The position numbers were made by a program, and so were the translations under genes. The notes beneath the pieces are model-generated. The model made no database searches and was not told the origin of the DNA. It saw nothing but the letters and a program-made list of their open reading frames with translations. A stretch of 40,088 nt of DNA from a bacterium (GTDB lineage: Bacteria > Babelota > Babeliae > Babelales > Vermiphilaceae). The stretch spans positions 1 through 40,088 of the forward strand of contig JAKBEL010000005.1 in assembly GCA_021833825.1 (NCBI GenBank), read 5' to 3'. Numbering within the stretch: the stretch's first letter is position 1; every line of letters begins with the position of its first letter. This document shows, piece by piece, positions 1 to 7,509 of this stretch.

Positions 1-121
1 TAACACACAATAAGTTTATCTCGGATATTTACGTCATTTCTCGTGAAGTACTCTCATTTCTAAATAATACAGTTTTTAAATATGCTTTTTGGGGCTTCAC
101 GGCATCATGATAATGTGCGCA

Positions 122-1018
122 CTATAGTTTCTTACACTTGTCTATGCTCTCTTGCATCTCTTTTCTTTTATACCATGCTTCGTAAAATAGCTCTCCATCA
201 CCACAAGACTTAGTGGCTTCAACCTCAACCAACAGCTCCTGCAGCTCATGTTGTGTCTGCTCATAAGGTATCCGTGCAATACCTTGCTTACATACATAGA
301 CAACTATATGCTTCGTAGGAATTAAGTTTGAAATCTGATTTCCAATCTCATAACAAGTTGTCAACCCGCATGACAAAGATGGATAGATATATTGAGATCC
401 TTTATATGCCATATATGCTGACAATGCTCCCAACAAGGGCCCTGCTGCGAAATCAATCATACTATTGCGATACACATCCTTATTTTCATGTAATAATTGG
501 ATCGTATTTGCGTGCTGTTCATCAAATTGATCATTATTTATTTCAGCACGAGCAACTCTTCGAATAATATTCGTTTCCCCGCCAAAAGAACCTAAAAGTA
601 TGTTGTCTGCAGACCAACGAACTGTTATTGTTTTTAATGTAGTATGCGGATGATAATGAGCAGATATAGCATGGCCAAATTCATGGCACACTGCTGATGT
701 TAAACCAACTGTTATGCGAAATGCAGCAAGCAATGCATGATCAATAATCATCTGCTGTACATTTTGCTGTAATTTCAACTGCTTGGCTAATAAACTTCCA
801 TGATCTATAGCTATGGCCATCAATTGGATTTTATCAATAGAGCTATTTATTCGCTCAAGTTGCAAAGGAACATTCAGACCGGGAATATTGCATGAGAATG
901 TTATGTTTTTTGATGCTTCCTGTTCTGATATATCATCTGCGCAGAAAGATGGTAATGAAGTGAAAAACAAAGACATGAAAATTATTTGATTATATTTTGC
1001 TGTATGTAGTTTGACCAT
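122..1018 (-). CDS. Exported M50-like (HExxH) putative membrane metallopeptidase, paralog 1
   Basis: A 298-residue protein with a Sec signal peptide (residues 1-27, hydrophobic IIFMSLFFTSLPSFCAD). A zinc-site motif CHEFGHA lies at 111-117 inside a hydrophobic stretch, and a second conserved-looking segment AAGPLLGALSAYM at 191-203 resembles the GPL region of site-2-protease (M50) families. The third M50 landmark, NxxP followed by DG, is only partly present: NLIPTKHI at 231-238 lacks the Asp-Gly. It is a close paralog of the next gene (1257-2180); residues 32-56 are identical. Start ATG at 1018 follows AAAGGAG six bases upstream. Substrate unknown. Proteolytic activity is inferred from motifs only; a non-catalytic relative is possible because of the missing Asp. 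Confidence 0.7.
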   Translation of the reverse strand: MVKLHTAKYNQIIFMSLFFTSLPSFCADDISEQEASKNITFSCNIPGLNVPLQLERINSSIDKIQLMAIAIDHGSLLAKQLKLQQNVQQMIIDHALLAAFRITVGLTSAVCHEFGHAISAHYHPHTTLKTITVRWSADNILLGSFGGETNIIRRVARAEINNDQFDEQHANTIQLLHENKDVYRNSMIDFAAGPLLGALSAYMAYKGSQYIYPSLSCGLTTCYEIGNQISNLIPTKHIVVYVCKQGIARIPYEQTQHELQELLVEVEATKSCGDGELFYEAWYKRKEMQESIDKCKKL

Positions 1019-1040
1019 TATGCACTCCTTTGATGTATGA
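934..1040 (-). repeat. Copy 1 of the shared RBS/signal-peptide cassette
   Basis: This stretch covers the ribosome binding site (AAAGGAGTGCATAATG) and the first 28 or so codons of the metallopeptidase-like gene. It is nearly identical to stretches at 2095-2200 and 7298-7402. Weaker similarity continues for about 60-70 bases further upstream and is shared with copy 3, suggesting that the promoter was copied too. Confidence 0.8.
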
Positions 1041-1181
1041 AAATATTGTTTATATAATTTGTTTACAAAATTATATTACAGATTTTTTTGGAATGCTAAC
1101 CAAATCTGTAATTTGACCTTTATGCAATATGCTCTTACAATAGTGCATCAATTATATTTTTACAATTTCAAGGAGTTATCC

Positions 1182-1262
1182 ATGTATAAACGTATTGTTA
1201 TGTTCACATCTCTGTTGTTACCAAACAATATAAAAACAAATGAACATATCGAACAATTATGA
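1182..1262 (+). CDS. 26-residue signal-peptide-like orphan ORF
   Basis: A short plus-strand ORF with a good Shine-Dalgarno sequence (AAGGAG at 1170-1175, six bases before the ATG). It encodes a basic start followed by a hydrophobic run (MYKRIVMFTSLLLP) and then stops after 26 codons. It looks like the beginning of an exported protein whose body has been lost, or a tiny secreted or membrane peptide. It runs convergently into the 3' end of the metallopeptidase-like gene and overlaps its stop. No family recognised. Confidence 0.3.
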   Translation: MYKRIVMFTSLLLPNNIKTNEHIEQL

Positions 1263-2180
1263 GGCACTACTTTTGGCTTTATACTCATCAAGCGCTCTTT
1301 GAAACACATCTATTCTGACTTGCACCTTTTTCATTTGACTCCATGCTTCGCAAAATTGATCTCCATCAGATGATTCTGAGACTTGCGCTCGTAGCTCTTC
1401 TACTTCACGCCTTAGCTCATCACTACGAGCTCGTGCAGCAAGCCTATCACAGAAGTAATTCAATATATGCTTTTGAGGAATCAAATTTGAAATATTGTCT
1501 TCAATATCATAAAAAGTTGTCAACCCATATGACAAAGATGGATAGATACATCCAGCTCCTTTATATAACATATATGCGGATAGTACACCTGCTAAAGGAC
1601 CTGCCGCACAGCCAATCATCAAATTTCGATACCTATCTTTATCTTTATGCAATAATCCAATCCAATTTGCATACTGTATTTCAATAGACTGATCATCATC
1701 TTTCTCGGCATCAGGAATATTTGCAACACTTTTGGTCGACCCACCAAAAGACCCTAAAAGTATACTCGCAAGAGACCAGCGAACTGTTATTACTTTTAAT
1801 CTAGCATATGGATCATAATGATCCCATATAGCATGACCAAATTCATGACACACCGTCGACGTTAAACCTATTGCTATACGAAATGCGGCCAACAGTGCAT
1901 GATCAATCACCATCTGCTGTGCACTTTGCTGAGTGGACTTTTGATTTAAAAATAATCGTCCATGATCTATCGCAGCACCTATTAACGCAGTTTTATGAAT
2001 AGATCTCTCTGTTCGCTCAAGTTGTAAAGGAACATTCAGACCGGGAATATTGCATGAGAATGTTATGTTTTTTGATGCTTCCTGTTCTGATGCATCATCT
2101 GCACAGAAAGATGTCAATGAGATCAAAAGTAAAGATAAGAAAATTATTTGATTATATTTTGCTGTATGTAGTTTGACCAT
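1257..2180 (-). CDS. Exported M50-like (HExxH) putative membrane metallopeptidase, paralog 2
   Basis: A 307-residue paralog of the gene at 122-1018. It has the same signal peptide start (MVKLHTAKYNQIIF), CHEFGHA at 111-117, AAGPLAGVLSAYM at 192-204, and NLIPQKHI where an M50 enzyme would carry the third metal ligand in a DG pair. The N-terminal 56 residues are almost identical to paralog 1. The middle is moderately conserved and the C-terminal tail is charged and divergent. The paralogs lie in tandem, which points to local duplication. Start ATG follows the shared AAAGGAG site. Predicted location is the inner membrane or periplasm; substrate unknown. Confidence 0.7.
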   Translation of the reverse strand: MVKLHTAKYNQIIFLSLLLISLTSFCADDASEQEASKNITFSCNIPGLNVPLQLERTERSIHKTALIGAAIDHGRLFLNQKSTQQSAQQMVIDHALLAAFRIAIGLTSTVCHEFGHAIWDHYDPYARLKVITVRWSLASILLGSFGGSTKSVANIPDAEKDDDQSIEIQYANWIGLLHKDKDRYRNLMIGCAAGPLAGVLSAYMLYKGAGCIYPSLSYGLTTFYDIEDNISNLIPQKHILNYFCDRLAARARSDELRREVEELRAQVSESSDGDQFCEAWSQMKKVQVRIDVFQRALDEYKAKSSAS

Positions 2181-2200
2181 TATGCACTCCTTTGATGTAT
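2095..2200 (-). repeat. Copy 2 of the shared RBS/signal-peptide cassette
   Basis: Second copy of the ribosome binding site plus signal-peptide DNA, in front of metallopeptidase paralog 2. Within the coding part it is closest to copy 3 (7298-7402). Upstream of about 2200 it diverges from copies 1 and 3. Confidence 0.8.
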
Positions 2201-2222
2201 GATATGAAATTTTAAACTTAGA

Positions 2223-3077
2223 TTACAAAGGATATCGCACACGATAGGGAAATCTTTCTTGATATTCAGGTATATCTTTTCCAAATAAACCAATCATAGT
2301 GATATAATCATCATTACGAAACAATGTAATAAAGGTTGCCTTTTGATCAAGCAGATTCTGCCACGCTTTGATAATATCTATCAAACAATTCCTATCAATC
2401 TTAATTGGATTATCATAAGGGCATTCTTCATCCATATCAAGAAGAACTGCTCTTCCTTTTTCAAATTCAACGCGTATCCGACCCCCTGATATCTCTTCTG
2501 TATTTGAATCATAGAGCATATTAAGCAGACGTTTCAGATTATTACTGTGCTCTACTAACAGATGAGAAAGATATCTGAGATATCGTTCGGTAGCATAATG
2601 ATGTTTTGGCATAGATGCTTTAATAACAATCTCTGCCTTATTAAGAGCATTGCCTTTGCATCTATATGCAACGGTTTTTCTGTATTCCGGTTTATTATCA
2701 AACAAACCAACAATAGTAATATGTTCATCATCTCTAAATAAAGTCACTTCTTCAGCATCTTCACGAAGCAGCTGCTCCCAAGATTTTACCAATTCAATAA
2801 GAGCAGCGCGATCTATCTCTATAGCCCATTCTATGGAATCTTTGTCATATTGATCAGATATAATAACTTTTGATCCAACAAAATTTGTTCTAATTAAATT
2901 TCCACCATATCCCCTTGAATCAAAATCTTCTAATTGCCTTAAAAACCAATCTAGACTAATCCGATGATCGTCCAAGAGGCCTCTTAGGGTAAAAAGATAA
3001 AAATCATCACATATTTCCAATAAAGACAATTTTTGCTTAGTTCTCATTATAATAGAATATTTTTTTTGATTTATCAT
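2223..3077 (-). CDS. Putative immunity protein of the EndoU toxin, two tandem domain copies
   Basis: A 284-residue protein without signal peptide or membrane segment, so probably cytosolic. It is built from two copies of one domain about 139 residues apart: IDRAALIELVKSWEQLL (88-104) matches IDRNCLIDIIKAWQNLL (227-243), and VTLFRDDEHITIVGLF (111-126) matches ITLFRNDDYITMIGLF (250-265). It starts 12 bases after the stop of the EndoU-domain gene, and its Shine-Dalgarno (GAGGT) overlaps that stop codon, indicating translational coupling. Toxin followed by a cytosolic partner is the usual order of polymorphic toxin-immunity pairs, so immunity is proposed from position. The family itself is not recognised. 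Confidence 0.55.
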   Translation of the reverse strand: MINQKKYSIIMRTKQKLSLLEICDDFYLFTLRGLLDDHRISLDWFLRQLEDFDSRGYGGNLIRTNFVGSKVIISDQYDKDSIEWAIEIDRAALIELVKSWEQLLREDAEEVTLFRDDEHITIVGLFDNKPEYRKTVAYRCKGNALNKAEIVIKASMPKHHYATERYLRYLSHLLVEHSNNLKRLLNMLYDSNTEEISGGRIRVEFEKGRAVLLDMDEECPYDNPIKIDRNCLIDIIKAWQNLLDQKATFITLFRNDDYITMIGLFGKDIPEYQERFPYRVRYPL

Positions 3078-3089
3078 TTTTATTTTACC

Positions 3090-5930
3090 TCAATTTTTGG
3101 GATACACAGTTTTTATATAAGCACTTTTTTGATTAAACTCAATCAATGCTTCAATTTCTAAGCCATTTACCGTCGTGCCTATATGTGTATAACAACCGTT
3201 TCCGACTTTGTACTTTATCTCTTTTGTATTTTTCATAGATTCCAACACCTTCTCATAAACTTCTGCCGAAGACCATTCTTTCGGGAAAAAAGTTGAGAGT
3301 TTAAAATCAGCATTATCATACTTCCATTCATAGGCATAACACCCATGAGGCAACTCTTTTTTATTTCTTATATCAATTAAGCCACTATTTTCAACCTTCC
3401 CCATAGGATCATGATGAAACCCTGAGACTGAATACTCTGGTATCGCTTTTGAACATTTTACTCTAATATCAGGCTTGCGAAGATGTTCATGTTCAAATCG
3501 AATAGACTTTGGATCATTAATCATATGTTCAGGAAATCTCGGATCATTATGCGTCTTACATGTATGATCAAATGGCTTTGCAAGTTTATCAATCTCTAAA
3601 TCACTCGCAACACACTCATTCCACAATTGTTGATGTCCTTCTTTTGTAAACTCAGTCACTGGATGGTAGCCACCATCCTTATATACGTTATGCTGAACGC
3701 AAAGTTTTTGCTGCTTTGCTTTATGCTCAGCAAGATAAGGCTTTACTTGTTGTTTTAGTTCTTTGGTCGCATAGGAAAGTGATGTTAATTTTTGAGCTGC
3801 ACTACTTGATGTTGATGCAGCGGGCTGCACAATACTTTCCGCAGCTTCAACCACATTCTGAGACAACCCTTGTATGCTAGCCACTTCTTGAATGGCACCT
3901 TTAGCTGCACCTTCAACCGATTTTACTACTGAACCCATCTCAGATGCACAAGATAATGATTGAATCGGCACCATTACCTGCTTAATAGCTGCACTTTTGC
4001 CAGATAAGGATGACATCTGCAGTAATGGCTCTGAACCCTCTAATTGCGCTGCCAATAATACATTGCGCACTTGCGCCTTTGAAAGCTCTTTCATCCCTTG
4101 CAACCCACCCAATGCTGCCTCAGTTGATTTTAGATAGGTTGAAACCCCCTTCATTATTTTTGATGCACCCTTTAATGCCTGCTCAAACATAATATATTCA
4201 GTTGCCATGCGAGCGCCGGATCGTGCCCAATATTTTGCATCAGCTTTAGTGATCTGACCATTAACACAACTTTTTTGATCCTTTAATTGCCCCATAAAAG
4301 CACTAACACCTTGTGACAATCGCCCATATTCATACTGAACATTAGTCAAATATTTCTGAAAATCATCAACATTCTTGCGCTCTGCTGCACCCATTAAATA
4401 TACAGTCTCTTTTGCAAGAGGAGCCAAACATTCAACTGTTAGCCTAGTAACTTCAATGCAATTACTAGCTAGTTCTGGCATCCCAATAATAGCATCACCA
4501 ACACCCAACACTCCACTAAAAGCAATCTCTCCACTATCTTTTATAATCCTTAATAGATCAGAAACTATAATTGATGTTTCCATGGCCACTTGAGTTCTTA
4601 GATCTGCTTCAGCCCAACTTCCTGTTGTTAAAACAGTCTCTTGCAGAACATGCGGATCACGTAAAGCTTGGACTATCTCAGATGATACACCGACACAGAG
4701 GCCGTCCGCAACTCCCTTTCCTATCTCAATTCCCTTTTCTATGGAATGCCAAAGCTCTACTGCAACATGACAAAGGTCAGAAAGAAAGATCGCCTCTTTT
4801 ACATTACCATTTTGATTAAGTTCATTGCCGGCCTGTACACATTCAAGAACGCCCTTTTTTATCTGCATTGCGGTACGCGTTGTTATACTCTTATGAGCAA
4901 GATCATTTAATGTTTGTACCAACTTTGCATTAGTATCTTGCTGAAGAAGATTTCCTTTACATTGAGTAAATTGCATAGGGTCAAAACCATGCGATTGCAG
5001 AATATGTTGAGCTTGTGAAGATAAATTATGAGTCTGTTCATATATTGCATGATCACCGGAAATTATCTGCTTAAGAGCCTGTTCCCTTGATTGATAATAA
5101 TCGGTTACAAACCCTATTTTATCTTGCAATGAAACACAGTTCTTTAAAACATTATCGTACAGCTCTTGATAACGAGAGGCATCTTGGTGAATATCTTGTG
5201 ATAATGAAATATTAAAGGCATCTGCCTTACAAAAGGTCTCTTGTGCCTCTTGCTTCACAAAGTATGAGCTTGAGCTCTCGCCCCCATACACTCTATGATC
5301 TTCAAAACTTATTGGAAATGAATCGTGATGCTCATAAACTTTTGAAGCATCTGCTCTGCTTTCATACAATTTTTTTGCTTCATAAAGAACGTCATAACTA
5401 TAATATTGCTGATAATAAAGCTGCTTAGCTTCAAACAAATCCTGGCTTTCAAATCTCCCAAATTTATATTTAAAGGGAGAAAGAGTAAAAATCCGTCGCA
5501 TTGCATCTTGAGCCTGGTCTAATGTCCCATTTTTTATTACATCAAAGATCTGTGTCATCGGCTCATCTAAAATGGACCTGACCTCATCTATTTTTCTTTG
5601 TCTGTGCGGCATTATCCGTGCTTGTTGTAATAACTGCAATTCATTTCTAAGACCATCTATATTACCACTTTTCTGCAATTTTCTTAGCTTATATGTAAGG
5701 GCTGTGCACTTAAACATATTTGAATAATCTACAGGCGACAATTGCCTTGCAGCATTGCGATGTGAAGTTCGAGTTCCACTAAAAAAATTACCTTTAGATG
5801 AGCCATCTGTATGATTTGACTTTGTTTTACGTGCAACCGCAAAATGTCCACTTGATCTAGATCCGTTAAAATCTGATGCTATACATATAAGAGGTACAAA
5901 AACAAGAGCCCAAAATATTCTTTTAATCAT
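3090..5930 (-). CDS. Large exported protein with C-terminal EndoU-type RNase toxin domain
   Basis: A 946-residue protein with a Sec signal peptide (1-19, IKRIFWALVFVPLICIA). A long, mostly alpha-helical region of no recognised family follows. The last 115 residues match the pattern of the bacterial EndoU family of polymorphic-toxin RNases: GFHHD (837-841) for the first catalytic His, STFFPKEW (879-886) as the hallmark PKxW turn preceded by a Lys, a G-T-x-x-G-x-x-I-E strand around 887-935, and a terminal KTVYPKN (940-946) like the family's final T-x-YP. EndoU enzymes cut RNA, typically tRNA or rRNA, metal-independently. The putative immunity gene follows at once. The target could be competing bacteria or a eukaryotic host. 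Confidence 0.75.
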   Translation of the reverse strand: MIKRIFWALVFVPLICIASDFNGSRSSGHFAVARKTKSNHTDGSSKGNFFSGTRTSHRNAARQLSPVDYSNMFKCTALTYKLRKLQKSGNIDGLRNELQLLQQARIMPHRQRKIDEVRSILDEPMTQIFDVIKNGTLDQAQDAMRRIFTLSPFKYKFGRFESQDLFEAKQLYYQQYYSYDVLYEAKKLYESRADASKVYEHHDSFPISFEDHRVYGGESSSSYFVKQEAQETFCKADAFNISLSQDIHQDASRYQELYDNVLKNCVSLQDKIGFVTDYYQSREQALKQIISGDHAIYEQTHNLSSQAQHILQSHGFDPMQFTQCKGNLLQQDTNAKLVQTLNDLAHKSITTRTAMQIKKGVLECVQAGNELNQNGNVKEAIFLSDLCHVAVELWHSIEKGIEIGKGVADGLCVGVSSEIVQALRDPHVLQETVLTTGSWAEADLRTQVAMETSIIVSDLLRIIKDSGEIAFSGVLGVGDAIIGMPELASNCIEVTRLTVECLAPLAKETVYLMGAAERKNVDDFQKYLTNVQYEYGRLSQGVSAFMGQLKDQKSCVNGQITKADAKYWARSGARMATEYIMFEQALKGASKIMKGVSTYLKSTEAALGGLQGMKELSKAQVRNVLLAAQLEGSEPLLQMSSLSGKSAAIKQVMVPIQSLSCASEMGSVVKSVEGAAKGAIQEVASIQGLSQNVVEAAESIVQPAASTSSSAAQKLTSLSYATKELKQQVKPYLAEHKAKQQKLCVQHNVYKDGGYHPVTEFTKEGHQQLWNECVASDLEIDKLAKPFDHTCKTHNDPRFPEHMINDPKSIRFEHEHLRKPDIRVKCSKAIPEYSVSGFHHDPMGKVENSGLIDIRNKKELPHGCYAYEWKYDNADFKLSTFFPKEWSSAEVYEKVLESMKNTKEIKYKVGNGCYTHIGTTVNGLEIEALIEFNQKSAYIKTVYPKN

Positions 5931-5975
5931 TGAACTACCAAACTTCTGATAAAGAATTGTAACTTAATCACTATA

Positions 5976-7382
5976 TCAATCAGAAGAACTTGAAAAAGCT
6001 CTATATGCAAAATCTTTCATTTGCGCCCAATTTTGAGCATCTAGAGCTTCTGCGTGCAATGTTTCTTGCTTATGCAATGCTTCTTTATGTAATATTTTTT
6101 GTTGATCTAAAATTTCAACATGTGCCAAGTCTTGCTTTTCAATAACTTTATTATGCAAATCATTCGGCTGACGCAATGATTCTTGATGCATACTCAATTG
6201 ATTTGAAATTGCTTCTCTATGCAAAGCACTTTGATGCTCCAACCCATCACTATGCAAATCATTCTGCTGGCTCAATGATTCTTGATGCATTATCAGTTGC
6301 GCAGCTAAAGCCTTGGCGCAATTTAGATTATTAAAATAGAGACTTAACCCAATCGCAAAAACATTTATCATTGTACTTACCCAAAACTGTTCTCTGCTCT
6401 GCCTTAACGCATCAAGTTGATATTGTCGATTCTGATCTAATGTTTCTTGATGATGTCTTTCTCGTTGTTCAATATCAGTTTCTATATATGGTTTAGCGCT
6501 AAACCGAACTTCGGTATCTGCAAATTCTTTAAACACTGCATCTAAATGTTCTGGCTCAATACATAATATCCCTTTTTTATATAACTCAGGAGAAATATTT
6601 ACATATTGAAATTTTAACTCCTCTATAAAACTCAAAATGTCACGAATATTATAATGCACCAATTTATGAGAGTTGTCATGCATATATTCTAATGATTTTG
6701 CTGAAACTTTGATATTTGCTTGAGAAAGATTATCAAAAAAAATCTCTTTTATAACATCGAAATCTTTAAGCGCTTTAACTTTCACAATGCATGCCTTAAA
6801 ACGACTTTTTATTTGGGGAGAAAATCCACCAATTCCATTGGTCGTCCCTATGAAAAATAAATTAGATTTATGTCGAATATGATCCAAAAATAACCATAAC
6901 CCCGTTGATGATTCATCTGTATCATGATGTTTACTGTTATAATTCATCAACAAATGATTTATTTCATCAATAACAATAACAGTATGCGTATCATAATCTT
7001 CGAATTGCGACATTATTTGATTAAATCTAACAGCAGTTCCATTACGATTTTCCACCTGCATAAAATCATTTATACCAAATTGCTGCACATCCCATTTAAG
7101 ACGATATGCAACAGCAAGGGCCAAAGTTGATTTACCTACGCCAGGCTCACCATCAAATATTGCATAATTGCGACGATATCTCAATAACCTTTCTTTATCC
7201 ATAAGTGAATCTACAATAAAATGAACCTTAGTCGGAGCAAACTTATATGCAGACTCTAAAACACGAACCGACTCTCCGTAGAAAAATTCATCCTTTTCAT
7301 CTGCGCAAAAAGATGGCAATGAGATCAAAAGTAAAGATAAGAAAATTATTTGATTATATTTTGCTGTATGTAGTTTGACCAT
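5976..7382 (-). CDS. AAA+ ATPase with export signal, membrane segment and 11-residue repeats
   Basis: A 468-residue protein. Residues 1-28 are the shared signal peptide (MVKLHTAKYNQIIF start, FCAD end). The AAA+ module follows: Walker A GEPGVGKST at 78-86, Walker B VIVIDE at 135-140, sensor-1 Asn in FFIGTTN at 176-182 and an arginine-finger-like KSRF at 192-195. A probable membrane segment lies at about 334-352. The tail holds eight perfectly spaced 11-residue repeats of the type LHxEALxxQxx starting at 365, 376, 387, 398, 409, 420, 431 and 442; two more in the same phase precede the membrane segment (310, 321). These are probably hendecad coiled coils. The ATP site looks intact, which is odd for an exported protein. 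It lies 45 bases upstream of the EndoU toxin gene, so co-transcription is likely. Confidence 0.7.
   Translation of the reverse strand: MVKLHTAKYNQIIFLSLLLISLPSFCADEKDEFFYGESVRVLESAYKFAPTKVHFIVDSLMDKERLLRYRRNYAIFDGEPGVGKSTLALAVAYRLKWDVQQFGINDFMQVENRNGTAVRFNQIMSQFEDYDTHTVIVIDEINHLLMNYNSKHHDTDESSTGLWLFLDHIRHKSNLFFIGTTNGIGGFSPQIKSRFKACIVKVKALKDFDVIKEIFFDNLSQANIKVSAKSLEYMHDNSHKLVHYNIRDILSFIEELKFQYVNISPELYKKGILCIEPEHLDAVFKEFADTEVRFSAKPYIETDIEQRERHHQETLDQNRQYQLDALRQSREQFWVSTMINVFAIGLSLYFNNLNCAKALAAQLIMHQESLSQQNDLHSDGLEHQSALHREAISNQLSMHQESLRQPNDLHNKVIEKQDLAHVEILDQQKILHKEALHKQETLHAEALDAQNWAQMKDFAYRAFSSSSD
6036..6310 (-). repeat. DNA encoding eight 11-residue tandem repeats
   Basis: A 33-bp periodicity within the ATPase gene. 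At the DNA level it is visible as recurring segments such as caatgattcttgatgcat, present near 6174 and again near 6271. The repeats are imperfect, pointing to an old expansion under coding selection. Confidence 0.75.
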
Positions 7383-7402
7383 TATGCACTCCTTTGATGT
7401 AT
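7298..7402 (-). repeat. Copy 3 of the shared RBS/signal-peptide cassette
   Basis: Third copy, in front of the AAA+ ATPase gene, whose mature part is unrelated to the metallopeptidase-like proteins. Similarity to copy 1 continues upstream to about 7480, through the presumed promoter, and ends near the group II intron's 3' exon. Confidence 0.8.
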
Positions 7403-7509
7403 AAAATGTTGTTTATATCATTTGCTTGCAAGAGTATAGAATAGATTTTTTTGAAATACTAGCCAGATAAGCAATGTGACAATAAGAAATAGTACAAAAA
7501 TTGAGCAGA

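Noticed and set aside
1-121. Fragment of a further gene at the left edge
   Set aside because: All frames contain early stops and no recognisable protein; nothing can be supported.
328-567. Plus-strand ORF opposite the first metallopeptidase-like gene (similar one at 1343-1687)
   Set aside because: Antisense shadows of paralogous genes; their resemblance to each other follows from the coding strand, and they lack convincing ribosome binding sites.
6036-6310. CRISPR-like array
   Set aside because: The 33-bp periodicity lies inside an open reading frame and encodes imperfect 11-residue repeats without spacers.
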